A stretch of DNA of 14,179 nucleotides from CBIFVZ01 sp966185765 (GCA_966185765.1 CBIFVZ010000090.1:1-14179), one strand, 5' to 3'; shown: positions 1 through 7,735, counted from the first letter of the stretch. Translations and numbers: made by a program. Notes: a model not told the origin generated them from the sequence alone.

Positions 1-309
1 TAATCCTGAAAGCTGGGGCGGAAAACAAAATCCGCTTACTTTACCAACCACGCGAAGCAGCGACAAGGCGCAAAAAACGTTCTGCTTCGGTGAAAAATAG
101 TGCGGTTTATGTCACCCGTTACACTCAGACACACTCTTCATCAGAGAAATGAAGAAAACGGCGGTGAGTCGTTCAACATCCTGTGCCCGGTAACCGTGGG
201 TTGCCATAAGCTCGCGTCTTTAATCAATACTGCGGTGTCGCCGGCAGGCATAAAGCCCCCTTATGATGCAGCGCGCAACATTCTACGTGAAAACCAGCCA
301 AACGACAGA
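1..309 (-). other. csrD-mreB intergenic spacer with mreB upstream region
   Basis: No gene is supported in these 309 bases. On the minus strand they lie downstream of csrD. In E. coli mreB follows csrD in this orientation, and the minus-strand sequence at the window edge (GCTTTCAGGATTA) resembles the ribosome-binding region just before mreB as I remember it. mreB would therefore start about 10 bases beyond the left edge. A plus-strand open frame at 100-603 crosses into csrD antisense and shows no family resemblance, so it is not called. I see no clear terminator after csrD, so read-through into mreB is possible. Confidence 0.6.
38..66 (-). promoter_or_regulatory. Candidate sigma-70 promoter for mreB
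   Basis: Reading the minus strand, TTGTCG (66-61) and TAAAGT (43-38) are separated by exactly 17 bases. Each hexamer matches four of six consensus positions. Initiation would fall near position 31, giving a short leader to the inferred mreB start just outside the window. This is motif matching only; E. coli mreB has more than one reported start site, so this may not be the main promoter. Confidence 0.4.
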
Positions 310-2250
310 TTAAACAGGGTATCTGTGCGAATATTTTTTCACGTTACTGTCAAGCGGACGGGAGCCAACAAAGAAATCGCCCTGCGCCCCCGACACCCCT
401 TTTTCAATCAGCATCAGCCATTCACCCCGCGTACGCGTCCCCGCAGCCACCACTCTGGCATGCGTACCGCTACAGGCCTCAACCAGGCTACCCACCAGCA
501 GTTGGTTCTCAGTGCGCCAGTCAATGTTGCGCACCAGCGCCGGATGCAGCTTAATCAGCTCCGGCTCCAGCTCCTGAATATACGCCGTGCTGACCAGCGT
601 TAACCCCGCTTGTGTCACGGCGATACGCGGACCGAGCGCTTTTATCAGGCGAATGACAGGCTGTAAACGGCTGATATGTTGACAAACATCATCCTCCGCA
701 AGTTCAAAAAGAATTCGGCTTCTGAGCGTTTTTTCGTTTTGCATCAGCGTATCACGCAGCCAGTGCTGAAACGGGCGGCGCAGCAGTGACTCAACCGTAA
801 CTGGAATAGCCAGTGTTTCTTCTGGCCAGAAGCGAAGTAGCGGGATAATGCGTGAAATTAATAGCCGATCATACTGTTCTGCCAGACCAAACTGCTGAAC
901 CAGTGGCATATATTCCGCTGGTAGCACTTCCTGCTCACCATCGAAGATACGACACATTATCTCGCGGTGATGCACCAGACCATCGCGCATGACAGCCGGT
1001 TTTTGATACAACCGAGGACCGCCACGACGCATCATATCTTCCAGCATGGTACGCCATTTCACGTTTCCACGGCCCTTATCCGGCTGCGCACGGCTGTATA
1101 CCGCCCAACCATTACTTCCCTGAAGCACCGCATTACGCGCCGCTTCCTCGGCTTGTTCCATCACCTGCTCTACCGTCTGACCGCTGCTCCAGGTACAAAT
1201 ACCTATATGCAGCATATCGTGACGGTCAATCATGCGGGTGGAGGGCAGTGCATCAAGTGAATTCAAAAGCTGGCCCGCAATCCCGTCGGCATCTTTAAGC
1301 GTACTGTGCGGCAGCAAAACAGCAAAGTCACTCTGGTAATAACGGGCTAACAGCGCACCGGGATAGCGCATAATAAAGGTAGAAAGCAGATTAATGAGCG
1401 AGTAAAGGTAATCCTCTACTGCACTGCGCCCCCACGTTTCGCGCAGGATGTCGAAATCCGGCAAGCGCAGCATCATCACCACGCCATGCGTCCCCACCTG
1501 TTCGTGGTCTTCAAGGAGTGTGGCAAGCTGGTTTTCGAAAAAAAGCCGGTTATTAAGGCCGGTCTGGGCATCCTGCGCGGCATAGGAGCGAATAAGCGTA
1601 CCCACTCGGCTGCGCTGCTCGCTGGCATGCTTAAGCTCTTTAAGCAGAATATCCAGCGCGCTGCTGGTACGGGCAGGCCATTCATGCACTGTGCCCGTCA
1701 CCTCTTTACCGCGCTCGCCGTTAAGAATGCGTGTGGCACGGCTATCTAATAATTCCAGTCCGGTAAACTGCCGGCGTACCCAGTGTGATGCGCACAACAC
1801 CATCGCAATCATAAACAGGATGGCAACGGACAAAGGGGCCGTCGTCACCAGCGAATGGAAATAGTCATTAATCGGATCGCGATAGACAATTTCGATGATA
1901 AAGCTTGGATGTTTTATCAGGCGGGTGGTATGAGTGCGGGTGATATACTGCTGTTTAACATGGTGATAGCTCGCTTTCAGCTCATGATTCAGGACAACCG
2001 TCTTTCCCGAAGTTATCGTCACGCGCGAAATATCGAGCGGTAGCATTACGGGATTGAGCAATTCACCCATTTGCTGCGGAGAATGCGTGAGCAAATCGAT
2101 GTCGACCAGCGTCACGACAGCATCAATACGCTGCCCTACCTTCTCGTGAATAGACTGGTAAAAGCTCCATGACGCCCCAAGCAGCGTGACAAAGATAGCC
2201 ATCCCCGTCAGCAACGCCGCAAAGGCTGTAATTCTCGTCGTTAAGCGCAT
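310..2250 (-). CDS. csrD: RNase E specificity factor CsrD
   Basis: CsrD is an inner-membrane protein that targets the small RNAs CsrB and CsrC for RNase E decay, and so tunes the CsrA carbon-storage system. The 646-residue length equals E. coli CsrD and similarity runs end to end (ending KKYSHRYPV, versus KKYSQRYSV). Two membrane segments (about 8-30 and 137-155) flank a periplasmic domain, and a HAMP-like linker follows. The GGDEF-type domain is degenerate (YQSDF at 305-309) and the EAL-type domain begins with EIM (430-432) in place of EAL. This fits the known lack of cyclic-di-GMP synthesis or hydrolysis in the family. The N-terminal third is the most diverged. The start follows family alignment; an AAGG abuts the ATG and a GGAG lies 11 bases upstream. 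It is transcribed away from acuI and toward mreB. Confidence 0.96.
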   Translation of the reverse strand: MRLTTRITAFAALLTGMAIFVTLLGASWSFYQSIHEKVGQRIDAVVTLVDIDLLTHSPQQMGELLNPVMLPLDISRVTITSGKTVVLNHELKASYHHVKQQYITRTHTTRLIKHPSFIIEIVYRDPINDYFHSLVTTAPLSVAILFMIAMVLCASHWVRRQFTGLELLDSRATRILNGERGKEVTGTVHEWPARTSSALDILLKELKHASEQRSRVGTLIRSYAAQDAQTGLNNRLFFENQLATLLEDHEQVGTHGVVMMLRLPDFDILRETWGRSAVEDYLYSLINLLSTFIMRYPGALLARYYQSDFAVLLPHSTLKDADGIAGQLLNSLDALPSTRMIDRHDMLHIGICTWSSGQTVEQVMEQAEEAARNAVLQGSNGWAVYSRAQPDKGRGNVKWRTMLEDMMRRGGPRLYQKPAVMRDGLVHHREIMCRIFDGEQEVLPAEYMPLVQQFGLAEQYDRLLISRIIPLLRFWPEETLAIPVTVESLLRRPFQHWLRDTLMQNEKTLRSRILFELAEDDVCQHISRLQPVIRLIKALGPRIAVTQAGLTLVSTAYIQELEPELIKLHPALVRNIDWRTENQLLVGSLVEACSGTHARVVAAGTRTRGEWLMLIEKGVSGAQGDFFVGSRPLDSNVKKYSHRYPV

Positions 2251-2427
2251 CCTTGTGTTAACTCCGTAACGTGAATGGGATCTGCGTCACCTCACTGTGC
2301 CCCGGTACAAATCCTGTAGTCAAAAAGTAAGCACTAACTCATATGCAGTGCGCGTACTGTATCAAATTTAGTGTAAACGTCCGTGTACTTTCTTGCGCAA
2401 ATGAGAATTTTCGCCAATTGATACGAG

Positions 2428-2433
2428 TATAGT
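2428..2433 (+). promoter_or_regulatory. Possible -10 element for acuI
   Basis: TATAGT lies about 50 bases before the acuI start in the csrD-acuI divergent spacer (2251-2482). No good -35 hexamer stands 16-18 bases upstream, so an activator may be needed or the true promoter may be elsewhere. The csrD promoter must also lie in this spacer on the minus strand, but I found no convincing match. Confidence 0.25.
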
Positions 2434-2482
2434 GGTGAAAACAGTTCATTCGAAAGCATTTATCCCTTTCAGGAGAATTTCT

Positions 2483-3460
2483 ATGCAGGCATTGATTCTT
2501 GAGCAGCAGGATGGAAAAACCCAGGTAAGACTACAGCCGGTAGACGAAACCAGGCTACCGGAAGGCGACGTCACCGTCGAAGTCGACTACTCAAGCCTCA
2601 ACTTTAAAGACGCGCTGGCGATAACGGGCAAAGGTAAAATTGTGCGTCAGTTTCCAATGGTGCCAGGCATTGATTTCGCAGGCCTGGTACGCCACAGCGA
2701 AGACCCACGCTTTCACCCGGGGCAAAATGTGGTGCTGACCGGTTGGGGAGTTGGCGAACATCACTGGGGCGGGCTGTCTGGGCTGGCCCGGGTCAAAGGC
2801 GACTGGCTGGTGCCTTTACCTGAGGGACTGAGTAGCCGCCAGGCGATGATTATCGGTACTGCCGGTTTCACAGCCATGTTGTGTGTCATGGCGCTCGAAG
2901 ACGCCGGCGTCACACCACAAAGCGGCGAAGTGCTCGTTACCGGCGCCAGCGGCGGCGTGGGTAGTACAGCCGTCGCGCTATTAAGCACGCTGGGTTACAC
3001 CGTGGTCGCGGCTTCCGGGCGCGCCAGCACCCACGATTATTTGCGCCAGCTGGGTGCCAGTCGTATTGTGGGTCGCGATGAATTTTGCGATGCCAAACCG
3101 CTGGAAAAACAGATCTGGGCCGGTGCCATCGATACCATTGGGGATACTGTGCTGGCAAAAGTGCTGGCACAAACCCAGTACGGGGGCTGCGTCGCTGCCT
3201 GTGGTCTGGCGGGTGGCTTTGCGCTGCCGACTACGGTGATGCCGTTCATTCTGCGCAATGTCCGTCTACAGGGCGTGGATTCAGTGATGACGCCAATCCC
3301 GCGCCGCCGGGCTGCCTGGGCGCGTCTTGCCTGCGACCTGCCAGAACGCTTTTATCACGCCGCGACAACTGAAATCGGTCTTGAGCGTGTCGGCGAATTC
3401 GCTGAGGCTATCATGGAAAATCGCGCACAGGGCCGCACGCTGGTGAAAATAAAGCGCTAA
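2483..3460 (+). CDS. acuI: Acrylyl-CoA reductase (NADPH) AcuI
   Basis: AcuI (formerly YhdH) is a cytoplasmic medium-chain, zinc-free quinone-oxidoreductase-like reductase. It reduces toxic acryloyl-CoA to propionyl-CoA with NADPH. The protein is 325 residues (E. coli 324). Family landmarks are YKD/FKDALAITGKGKI near 41-53, PGIDFAG near 61-67, and the Rossmann dinucleotide loop TGASGGVGS at 153-161. A longer frame from a GTG at 2432 exists. The ATG at 2483 is preferred because AGGAGA (2471-2476) is correctly spaced and the protein then begins MQAL as in E. coli. It is divergent from csrD and followed after 77 bases by msrP. No terminator is obvious between them, so some co-transcription is possible. 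Confidence 0.95.
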   Translation: MQALILEQQDGKTQVRLQPVDETRLPEGDVTVEVDYSSLNFKDALAITGKGKIVRQFPMVPGIDFAGLVRHSEDPRFHPGQNVVLTGWGVGEHHWGGLSGLARVKGDWLVPLPEGLSSRQAMIIGTAGFTAMLCVMALEDAGVTPQSGEVLVTGASGGVGSTAVALLSTLGYTVVAASGRASTHDYLRQLGASRIVGRDEFCDAKPLEKQIWAGAIDTIGDTVLAKVLAQTQYGGCVAACGLAGGFALPTTVMPFILRNVRLQGVDSVMTPIPRRRAAWARLACDLPERFYHAATTEIGLERVGEFAEAIMENRAQGRTLVKIKR

Positions 3461-3493
3461 ACGTCGCTTGAGTTTCATCTCTTTCTTTTTAAC

Positions 3494-3504
3494 TTATGCA
3501 TAAT
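3494..3504 (+). promoter_or_regulatory. Candidate msrP promoter -10 region with palindrome
   Basis: TTATGCATAA (3494-3503) is a perfect 10-base palindrome overlapping CATAAT (3499-3504), a plausible -10 hexamer 33 bases before the msrP start. No good -35 is visible, which would suit activator control. In E. coli msrPQ is induced by the HprSR two-component system; I cannot identify its operator here with confidence. Confidence 0.25.
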
Positions 3505-3537
3505 ACTTATCAAACATTCCTGTGATGAGTATCAGTT

Positions 3538-4539
3538 ATGAAGAAAAAAGTGCTTACCGAAGCGGATGTTACCGCCGAAGCGGTTTTTTTGATGCAGCGT
3601 CGCCGGGTGCTTCAGGCACTCGGCATTAGCGCGGGCGCGATGATGCTGCCCGCCGCTGCCCACGCCGACCTGCTTTCCTGGTTTAAAGGTAATGACCGCC
3701 CACCTGCCCCAGCAGGTAAAACGCTCACCTACACTCAACCGCCGCAGTGGCAATCCGCGCTACCGTTAACGCCAGAAAATAAAGTAACGGGATACAACAA
3801 CTTTTATGAATTCGGCTTAGACAAAGCCGATCCGGCTGCCAATGCCGGGATGCTCAAAACCGCTCCCTGGCAGTTAACAATAGAAGGGGAGGTCGACAAA
3901 CCGCTCACACTTTCCCATGACGAGCTGACTACCCGCTATCCGCTTGAAGAGCGCATTTATCGCCTGCGTTGCGTTGAGGCCTGGTCAATGGTGATCCCCT
4001 GGACTGGATTTGCACTGCACAAACTGCTCAAAGACGTTGCCCCCACCAGCAAAGCCAAATACGTTGCCTTTCAGACGCTGTTTCGTCCCGAAGAGATGCC
4101 CGGTCAGAAAGACCGTTTTATTGGTGGAGGTCTGGCTTATCCCTATGTGGAAGGACTGCGTATTGATGAAGCCATGCATCCGCTGACACTTTTGGCAGTT
4201 GGCGTGTATGGCAAGGCGCTGCCACCGCAAAACGGGGCACCAGTACGGCTGATCGTACCGTGGAAATATGGGTTCAAAGGCATTAAGTCCATCGTCAGCA
4301 TTCGGCTCCAGGAGGAACGCCCACCAACCACCTGGAACCTGTCGGCCCCAAATGAATACGGTTTTTATGCCAATGTGAACCCGCATGTCGATCATCCTCG
4401 CTGGTCACAGGCAACTGAACGCGTAATTGGCTCAGGCGGTATTCTGGACGTAAAACGCCAGCCCACGCTGCTGTTTAATGGCTACGCCGACCAGGTCAGC
4501 GCGCTGTATCGCGGTTTAAATTTACAGGAGAACTTCTGA
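3538..4539 (+). CDS. msrP: Protein-methionine-sulfoxide reductase catalytic subunit MsrP
   Basis: MsrP (YedY) is a periplasmic molybdopterin enzyme that reduces methionine sulfoxide in envelope proteins using electrons from MsrQ. The 333 residues match the E. coli protein (334) along the whole length. A twin-arginine signal is visible: RRRVLQALG at 21-29, with a likely cut after AHA at 41-43, giving a mature protein starting DLLSW. Cys145 in RLRCVEAW corresponds to the cysteine that ligates molybdenum. The ribosome site is weak (GAT GAG about 10 bases before ATG). The stop codon abuts the msrQ GTG start, so the pair is translationally linked. In E. coli K-12 these genes lie elsewhere beside hprSR, which are not seen in this window. 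Confidence 0.96.
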   Translation: MKKKVLTEADVTAEAVFLMQRRRVLQALGISAGAMMLPAAAHADLLSWFKGNDRPPAPAGKTLTYTQPPQWQSALPLTPENKVTGYNNFYEFGLDKADPAANAGMLKTAPWQLTIEGEVDKPLTLSHDELTTRYPLEERIYRLRCVEAWSMVIPWTGFALHKLLKDVAPTSKAKYVAFQTLFRPEEMPGQKDRFIGGGLAYPYVEGLRIDEAMHPLTLLAVGVYGKALPPQNGAPVRLIVPWKYGFKGIKSIVSIRLQEERPPTTWNLSAPNEYGFYANVNPHVDHPRWSQATERVIGSGGILDVKRQPTLLFNGYADQVSALYRGLNLQENF

Positions 4540-5139
4540 GTGCGCATTACAGCAAAACAGGTGCTCTGGCTGAAAGTCATCCTTCATCTGGCCGCGTTTG
4601 TGCCAATGCTGTGGCTGTTTTATGCCGCAAACCAGGGGCTATTGAGCGCTGACCCGGCCAAAGATATTCAGCACTTCACAGGCAAGATGGCATTGAAGTT
4701 GCTGCTGGCATCGCTGTTGGTAACGCCAGTGGTACGTTACATGAAGCAGCCGTCGTTAATTCGTGTACGCCGCCTGCTGGGACTCTGGTGTTTTGCGTGG
4801 GCAACGTTGCATCTGACCAGCTATGCCCTGCTGGAGTTGGGCCTGAACAACCTGGCGCTGCTGGGGCGCGAGTTAGTAAGCCGCCCTTATTTAACCCTGG
4901 GGATTATCAGCTGGACCCTTTTGTTGGCACTGGCGCTGACCTCCACACAAGCGGCGCAACGAAAAATGGGTAGAAACTGGCAAAGATTGCATAACGTCGT
5001 CTATCTGGTCGCGATACTGGCACCGGTTCACTATCTGTGGTCGGTAAAAGTGCTATCCCCACAGCCGCTACTTTATATGCTGGCTGCACTGGTGCTTTTA
5101 GCCCTGCGTTATCGCAAAATCCGCGGCTGGTGGCGCTAA
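4540..5139 (+). CDS. msrQ: Haem-binding membrane subunit MsrQ
   Basis: MsrQ (YedZ) is the inner-membrane cytochrome-b-type partner that passes electrons from the quinone pool or flavin reductase to periplasmic MsrP. The 199-residue protein belongs to the ferric-reductase-like transmembrane family. It has about six hydrophobic segments, with conserved histidines in the stretches IQHFTGKMALK, WATLHLTSY, RLHNVVYLVA and PVHYLWSVK. It is about a dozen residues shorter than E. coli MsrQ at the C-terminus, where the tail ends RYRKIRGWWR; the membrane core is complete. Translation starts at GTG directly after the msrP TGA, with CAGGAG at 4525-4530 inside msrP as ribosome site. Confidence 0.95.
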   Translation: MRITAKQVLWLKVILHLAAFVPMLWLFYAANQGLLSADPAKDIQHFTGKMALKLLLASLLVTPVVRYMKQPSLIRVRRLLGLWCFAWATLHLTSYALLELGLNNLALLGRELVSRPYLTLGIISWTLLLALALTSTQAAQRKMGRNWQRLHNVVYLVAILAPVHYLWSVKVLSPQPLLYMLAALVLLALRYRKIRGWWR

Positions 5140-5154
5140 CTGGCTCTACGACAC

Positions 5155-5177
5155 GACTACCGTAGTCCTCTTATTTT
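5155..5177 (+). terminator. Weak hairpin after msrQ, possible terminator
   Basis: GACTA (5155-5159) and TAGTC (5163-5167) form a five-base-pair stem around CCG, followed by CTCTTATTTT. The stem is short and the T-tract interrupted, so termination would be partial at best. It is the only such structure between msrQ and aroQ. Confidence 0.25.
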
Positions 5178-5195
5178 GTAATGATAATCATGTTA
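5177..5195 (+). promoter_or_regulatory. Fur-box-like operator upstream of aroQ
   Basis: The 19 bases contain ATGATAATCAT (5181-5191), the whole central 11 bases of the classic Fur box GATAATGATAATCATTATC, and match that consensus at 14 of 19 positions. The site is about 70 bases upstream of the best -10 element for the aroQ-accBC transcript. It may instead cover an undetected promoter closer to it. Sequence match only. Confidence 0.4.
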
Positions 5196-5228
5196 CGTGG
5201 TTGATCATCTTCCCTGATAAGACCAGTA

Positions 5229-5261
5229 TTTAGCAGCTATTTGCGCTGAAGTTATTATAAT
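5229..5261 (+). promoter_or_regulatory. Candidate promoter for aroQ-accB-accC
   Basis: TATAAT (5256-5261) is a perfect -10 hexamer, with an overlapping alternative TATTAT at 5253-5258. The best -35-like sequence is TTTAGC (5229-5234), 18 bases before TATTAT, and it is weak. Initiation would give a leader of roughly 100 bases before aroQ. In E. coli the accBC promoter also lies far upstream of accB, and this position is consistent with that. Confidence 0.5.
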
Positions 5262-5371
5262 GTGCCACTTCCGGGTTTTTGCCTCACATTTTCATCGCGC
5301 CTGGGGGTGACAATGCGGTATCGAAGGTATATTTTGTCGTATCAACGAGAATTGCAGGAGATAACGTCACG

Positions 5372-5824
5372 ATGACGGACAAGTTGCAAATTTTGCTTTT
5401 GAACGGGCCGAACCTTAATATGCTCGGCACTCGCGAACCGGAGAAGTACGGCACAATGACCTTGTCCGATATTGTTTCTGGTCTACGCGCACAAGCAGAA
5501 GCGCTGAATGTGTCATTGGAGCACCTGCAGTCCAATGCGGAACATGAGTTGATTGACCGTATTCATCAGGCTAAAGGCAAGGTTGACTATATCCTGATTA
5601 ATCCGGCCGCTTTCACGCACACCAGCGTCGCGTTGCGTGATGCCTTGCTGGCAGTGGAGATCCCGTTTATGGAGATTCACCTCAGTAATGTTCACGCCCG
5701 AGAGCCTTTCCGTCATCATTCATATCTCTCTGATATTGCCACTGGCGTCATCTGTGGATTAGGCGCTGATGGCTATTCCTGGGCACTCCAGACAGCGGTG
5801 AAACGCCTGTCACATACCAACTAA
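5372..5824 (+). CDS. aroQ: Type II 3-dehydroquinate dehydratase AroQ
   Basis: AroQ dehydrates 3-dehydroquinate to 3-dehydroshikimate, step three of the shikimate pathway; the class II enzyme is a dodecamer of about 150-residue flavodoxin-like subunits. From the ATG at 5372 the protein is 150 residues, typical for the family. Active-site features are visible: LNGPNLNMLGTREPEKYG at 10-27 with Arg21 and Tyr26 (catalytic base), NPAAFTH at 78-84, IHLSN with His103 (catalytic acid), and Arg114. A longer frame beginning at 5279 is rejected because AGGAG (5356-5360) and family length favour 5372. It lies 21 bases before accB, so it is probably first gene of the acc operon. E. coli K-12 uses the unrelated class I AroD and lacks this gene here; whether aroD also exists in this genome cannot be seen. 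Confidence 0.96.
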   Translation: MTDKLQILLLNGPNLNMLGTREPEKYGTMTLSDIVSGLRAQAEALNVSLEHLQSNAEHELIDRIHQAKGKVDYILINPAAFTHTSVALRDALLAVEIPFMEIHLSNVHAREPFRHHSYLSDIATGVICGLGADGYSWALQTAVKRLSHTN

Positions 5825-5845
5825 ACAAAGAGTACGGAACCCCAA

Positions 5846-6319
5846 ATGGATATTCGTAAAATTAAAAAGCTGATTGAACTGGTTGAAGAATCAGGCATTG
5901 CAGAGCTGGAAATTTCTGAAGGTGAGGAGTCAGTACGTATCAGTCGCGCAGTCCCGAATCAGGGCATGCCGATGATGCAGCAGGCCTATGCCGCACCGAT
6001 GATGCAGCCGCAGCTGGCAAACGCCGTTGCACCTGCCACTACGCCAGTCATGGAAGCCCCGGCAGCCGCTGCGGCAGAAATGAGTGGTCACCTCGTTCGT
6101 TCACCGATGGTTGGCACCTTCTATCGCACGCCAAGCCCGGAAGCAAAAGCCTTCGTTGAAGTTGGCCAGAAGGTCAACGTTGGCGATACGCTGTGCATCG
6201 TTGAAGCAATGAAAATGATGAACCAGATCGAAGCCGATAAAGCTGGCGTGGTGAAAGCCATCCTGGTAGAAAGCGGTCAACCGGTAGAATTTGACGAGCC
6301 GCTGGTCGTCATCGAGTAA
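5846..6319 (+). CDS. accB: Acetyl-CoA carboxylase biotin carboxyl carrier protein
   Basis: AccB carries the biotin of acetyl-CoA carboxylase, accepting CO2 from AccC and delivering it to the AccAD transferase that makes malonyl-CoA for fatty-acid synthesis. It has 157 residues (E. coli 156). An acidic N-terminal region (1-35) is followed by a flexible Ala/Pro/Met-rich linker (about 37-78) and the biotinyl domain (79-157). The biotin lysine is Lys123 in EAMKMM, and the protruding thumb of the domain is TPSPEAKA near 95-102. In E. coli the N-terminus of AccB represses its own operon. The gene is 11 bases upstream of accC. Confidence 0.98.
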   Translation: MDIRKIKKLIELVEESGIAELEISEGEESVRISRAVPNQGMPMMQQAYAAPMMQPQLANAVAPATTPVMEAPAAAAAEMSGHLVRSPMVGTFYRTPSPEAKAFVEVGQKVNVGDTLCIVEAMKMMNQIEADKAGVVKAILVESGQPVEFDEPLVVIE

Positions 6320-6330
6320 CGAGGCGTGCC

Positions 6331-7677
6331 ATGCTTGATAAAATTGTTATCGCTAACCGTGGTGAAATCGCTCTGCGTATCCTGCGTGCCTGTAAAGAAC
6401 TGGGCATCGAGACCGTTGCGGTACACTCCACGGCAGACAGAGATCTGAAACACGTGCTGCTGGCAGATGAAACTGTCTGCATCGGCCCGGCTCCGTCGGT
6501 CAAAAGTTATCTGAATATCCCGGCGATTATTTCGGCAGCTGAAATCACTGGGGCTGCCGCTATCCACCCGGGCTACGGCTTTCTGTCCGAAAACGCCAAC
6601 TTCGCCGAGCAGGTTGAGCGCTCAGGCTTTATCTTTATTGGCCCGAAAGCCGACACCATTCGCCTGATGGGCGATAAAGTGTCAGCCATCACGGCAATGA
6701 AAAAAGCCGGTGTGCCGACCGTTCCGGGTTCCGACGGCCCGCTCGGCGACGATATGGACGCTAACCGCGCCCATGCCAAACGCATTGGTTACCCGGTTAT
6801 CATCAAAGCCTCTGGCGGCGGCGGTGGTCGCGGTATGCGCGTTGTGCGTACTGATGCCGAGCTTGCCCAGTCCATTATCATGACCCGTGCGGAAGCCAAA
6901 GCCGCGTTTAATAACGACATGGTGTATATGGAGAAGTACCTGGAAAACCCGCGCCACATTGAGATTCAGGTGCTGGCAGACGGCCAGGGCAATGCTATCT
7001 ATCTGGCTGAGCGCGACTGCTCCATGCAGCGTCGTCACCAGAAAGTGGTCGAAGAAGCACCGGCGCCGGGTATCACGCCAGAGCTGCGCCGCCATATTGG
7101 CGAACGCTGTGCGAAAGCCTGCGTGGATATTGGCTACCGTGGTGCGGGGACGTTTGAGTTCCTGTTTGAAAACGGCGAGTTCTACTTCATTGAAATGAAC
7201 ACCCGTATTCAGGTTGAGCATCCGGTAACCGAAATGATTACCGGCGTGGACCTGATTAAAGAACAGCTGCGTATTGCGGCAGGTCAGCCTCTGTCTATCA
7301 AACAGGAAGAAGTCGAAGTGCGCGGACATGCGGTGGAATGCCGTATCAACGCCGAAGACCCGAACACCTTCCTGCCGAGCCCGGGTAAGATCACCCGCTT
7401 CCACGCACCTGGTGGTTTTGGCGTGCGCTGGGAATCGCATATCTACGCTGGCTATACCGTGCCGCCGTACTACGATTCCATGATAGGCAAGCTTATTTGC
7501 TACGGTGAAACCCGTGAAGTAGCGATAGCCCGCATGCGTAACGCGCTACAGGAGCTTATCATCGACGGCATCAAAACCAATGTCGACCTGCAAATGCGCA
7601 TAATGAGTGACGAGAATTTCCAGCACGGTGGCACCAATATCCACTATCTGGAGAAAAAGCTCGGTCTGCAGGACTAA
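6331..7677 (+). CDS. accC: Acetyl-CoA carboxylase biotin carboxylase subunit
   Basis: AccC is the cytoplasmic ATP-grasp enzyme that carboxylates the biotin on AccB with bicarbonate and ATP. The protein is 448 residues (E. coli 449) and keeps the same numbering. Visible sites are Lys116 and Lys159 (ATP), the glycine-rich loop GGGGGRGM at 162-169, Lys238, Glu276 and Glu288 (metal), and Asn290-Arg292-Gln294-Val295-Glu296 plus Arg338 (bicarbonate and biotin site). All are intact. A GAGG sequence (6321-6324) precedes the ATG. It is translated from the same transcript as accB and closed by a strong terminator 20 bases after the stop. A 252-codon open frame on the opposite strand is a codon-bias shadow. 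Confidence 0.98.
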   Translation: MLDKIVIANRGEIALRILRACKELGIETVAVHSTADRDLKHVLLADETVCIGPAPSVKSYLNIPAIISAAEITGAAAIHPGYGFLSENANFAEQVERSGFIFIGPKADTIRLMGDKVSAITAMKKAGVPTVPGSDGPLGDDMDANRAHAKRIGYPVIIKASGGGGGRGMRVVRTDAELAQSIIMTRAEAKAAFNNDMVYMEKYLENPRHIEIQVLADGQGNAIYLAERDCSMQRRHQKVVEEAPAPGITPELRRHIGERCAKACVDIGYRGAGTFEFLFENGEFYFIEMNTRIQVEHPVTEMITGVDLIKEQLRIAAGQPLSIKQEEVEVRGHAVECRINAEDPNTFLPSPGKITRFHAPGGFGVRWESHIYAGYTVPPYYDSMIGKLICYGETREVAIARMRNALQELIIDGIKTNVDLQMRIMSDENFQHGGTNIHYLEKKLGLQD

Positions 7678-7696
7678 GCTTTGAACATTCTCTGCC

Positions 7697-7725
7697 AGGG
7701 CCGGTCTTCCGGCCCTTTCTTTTTT
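7697..7725 (+). terminator. Rho-independent terminator after accC
   Basis: AGGGCCGG (7697-7704), a TCTT loop and CCGGCCCT (7709-7716) form a perfect eight-base-pair GC-rich stem, followed by TTCTTTTTT. It separates the acc operon from yhdT-panF-prmA. Confidence 0.93.
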
Positions 7726-7729
7726 CTCC

Positions 7730-7735
7730 TACAAT
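7730..7735 (+). promoter_or_regulatory. Possible -10 element for yhdT-panF-prmA
   Basis: TACAAT (7730-7735) lies 32 bases before yhdT and directly after the accC terminator. The only -35 candidate at normal spacing (TTCCGG, 7707-7712) is weak and lies inside the terminator hairpin. A promoter is expected here because the preceding terminator is strong, but its exact identity is uncertain. Confidence 0.35.

Noticed and set aside
100..603. 167-codon plus-strand open frame across the csrD 3' end
   Set aside because: It is antisense to csrD over more than half its length, has no good ribosome site and low-complexity composition typical of shadow frames.
2432..2482. N-terminal extension of AcuI by 17 residues from GTG
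   Set aside because: AGGAGA at 2471-2476 serves the ATG at 2483, and E. coli AcuI starts at the same MQAL; the GTG overlaps the likely -10 element.
5279..5371. N-terminal extension of AroQ by 31 residues
   Set aside because: The family is about 150 residues long and the ATG at 5372 has AGGAG upstream; the extension would start at a TTG inside the leader.
6682..7440. 252-codon open frame on the minus strand inside accC
   Set aside because: It lies wholly antisense to a fully conserved biotin carboxylase, shows no recognisable family, and is explained by codon bias in a highly expressed GC-rich gene.
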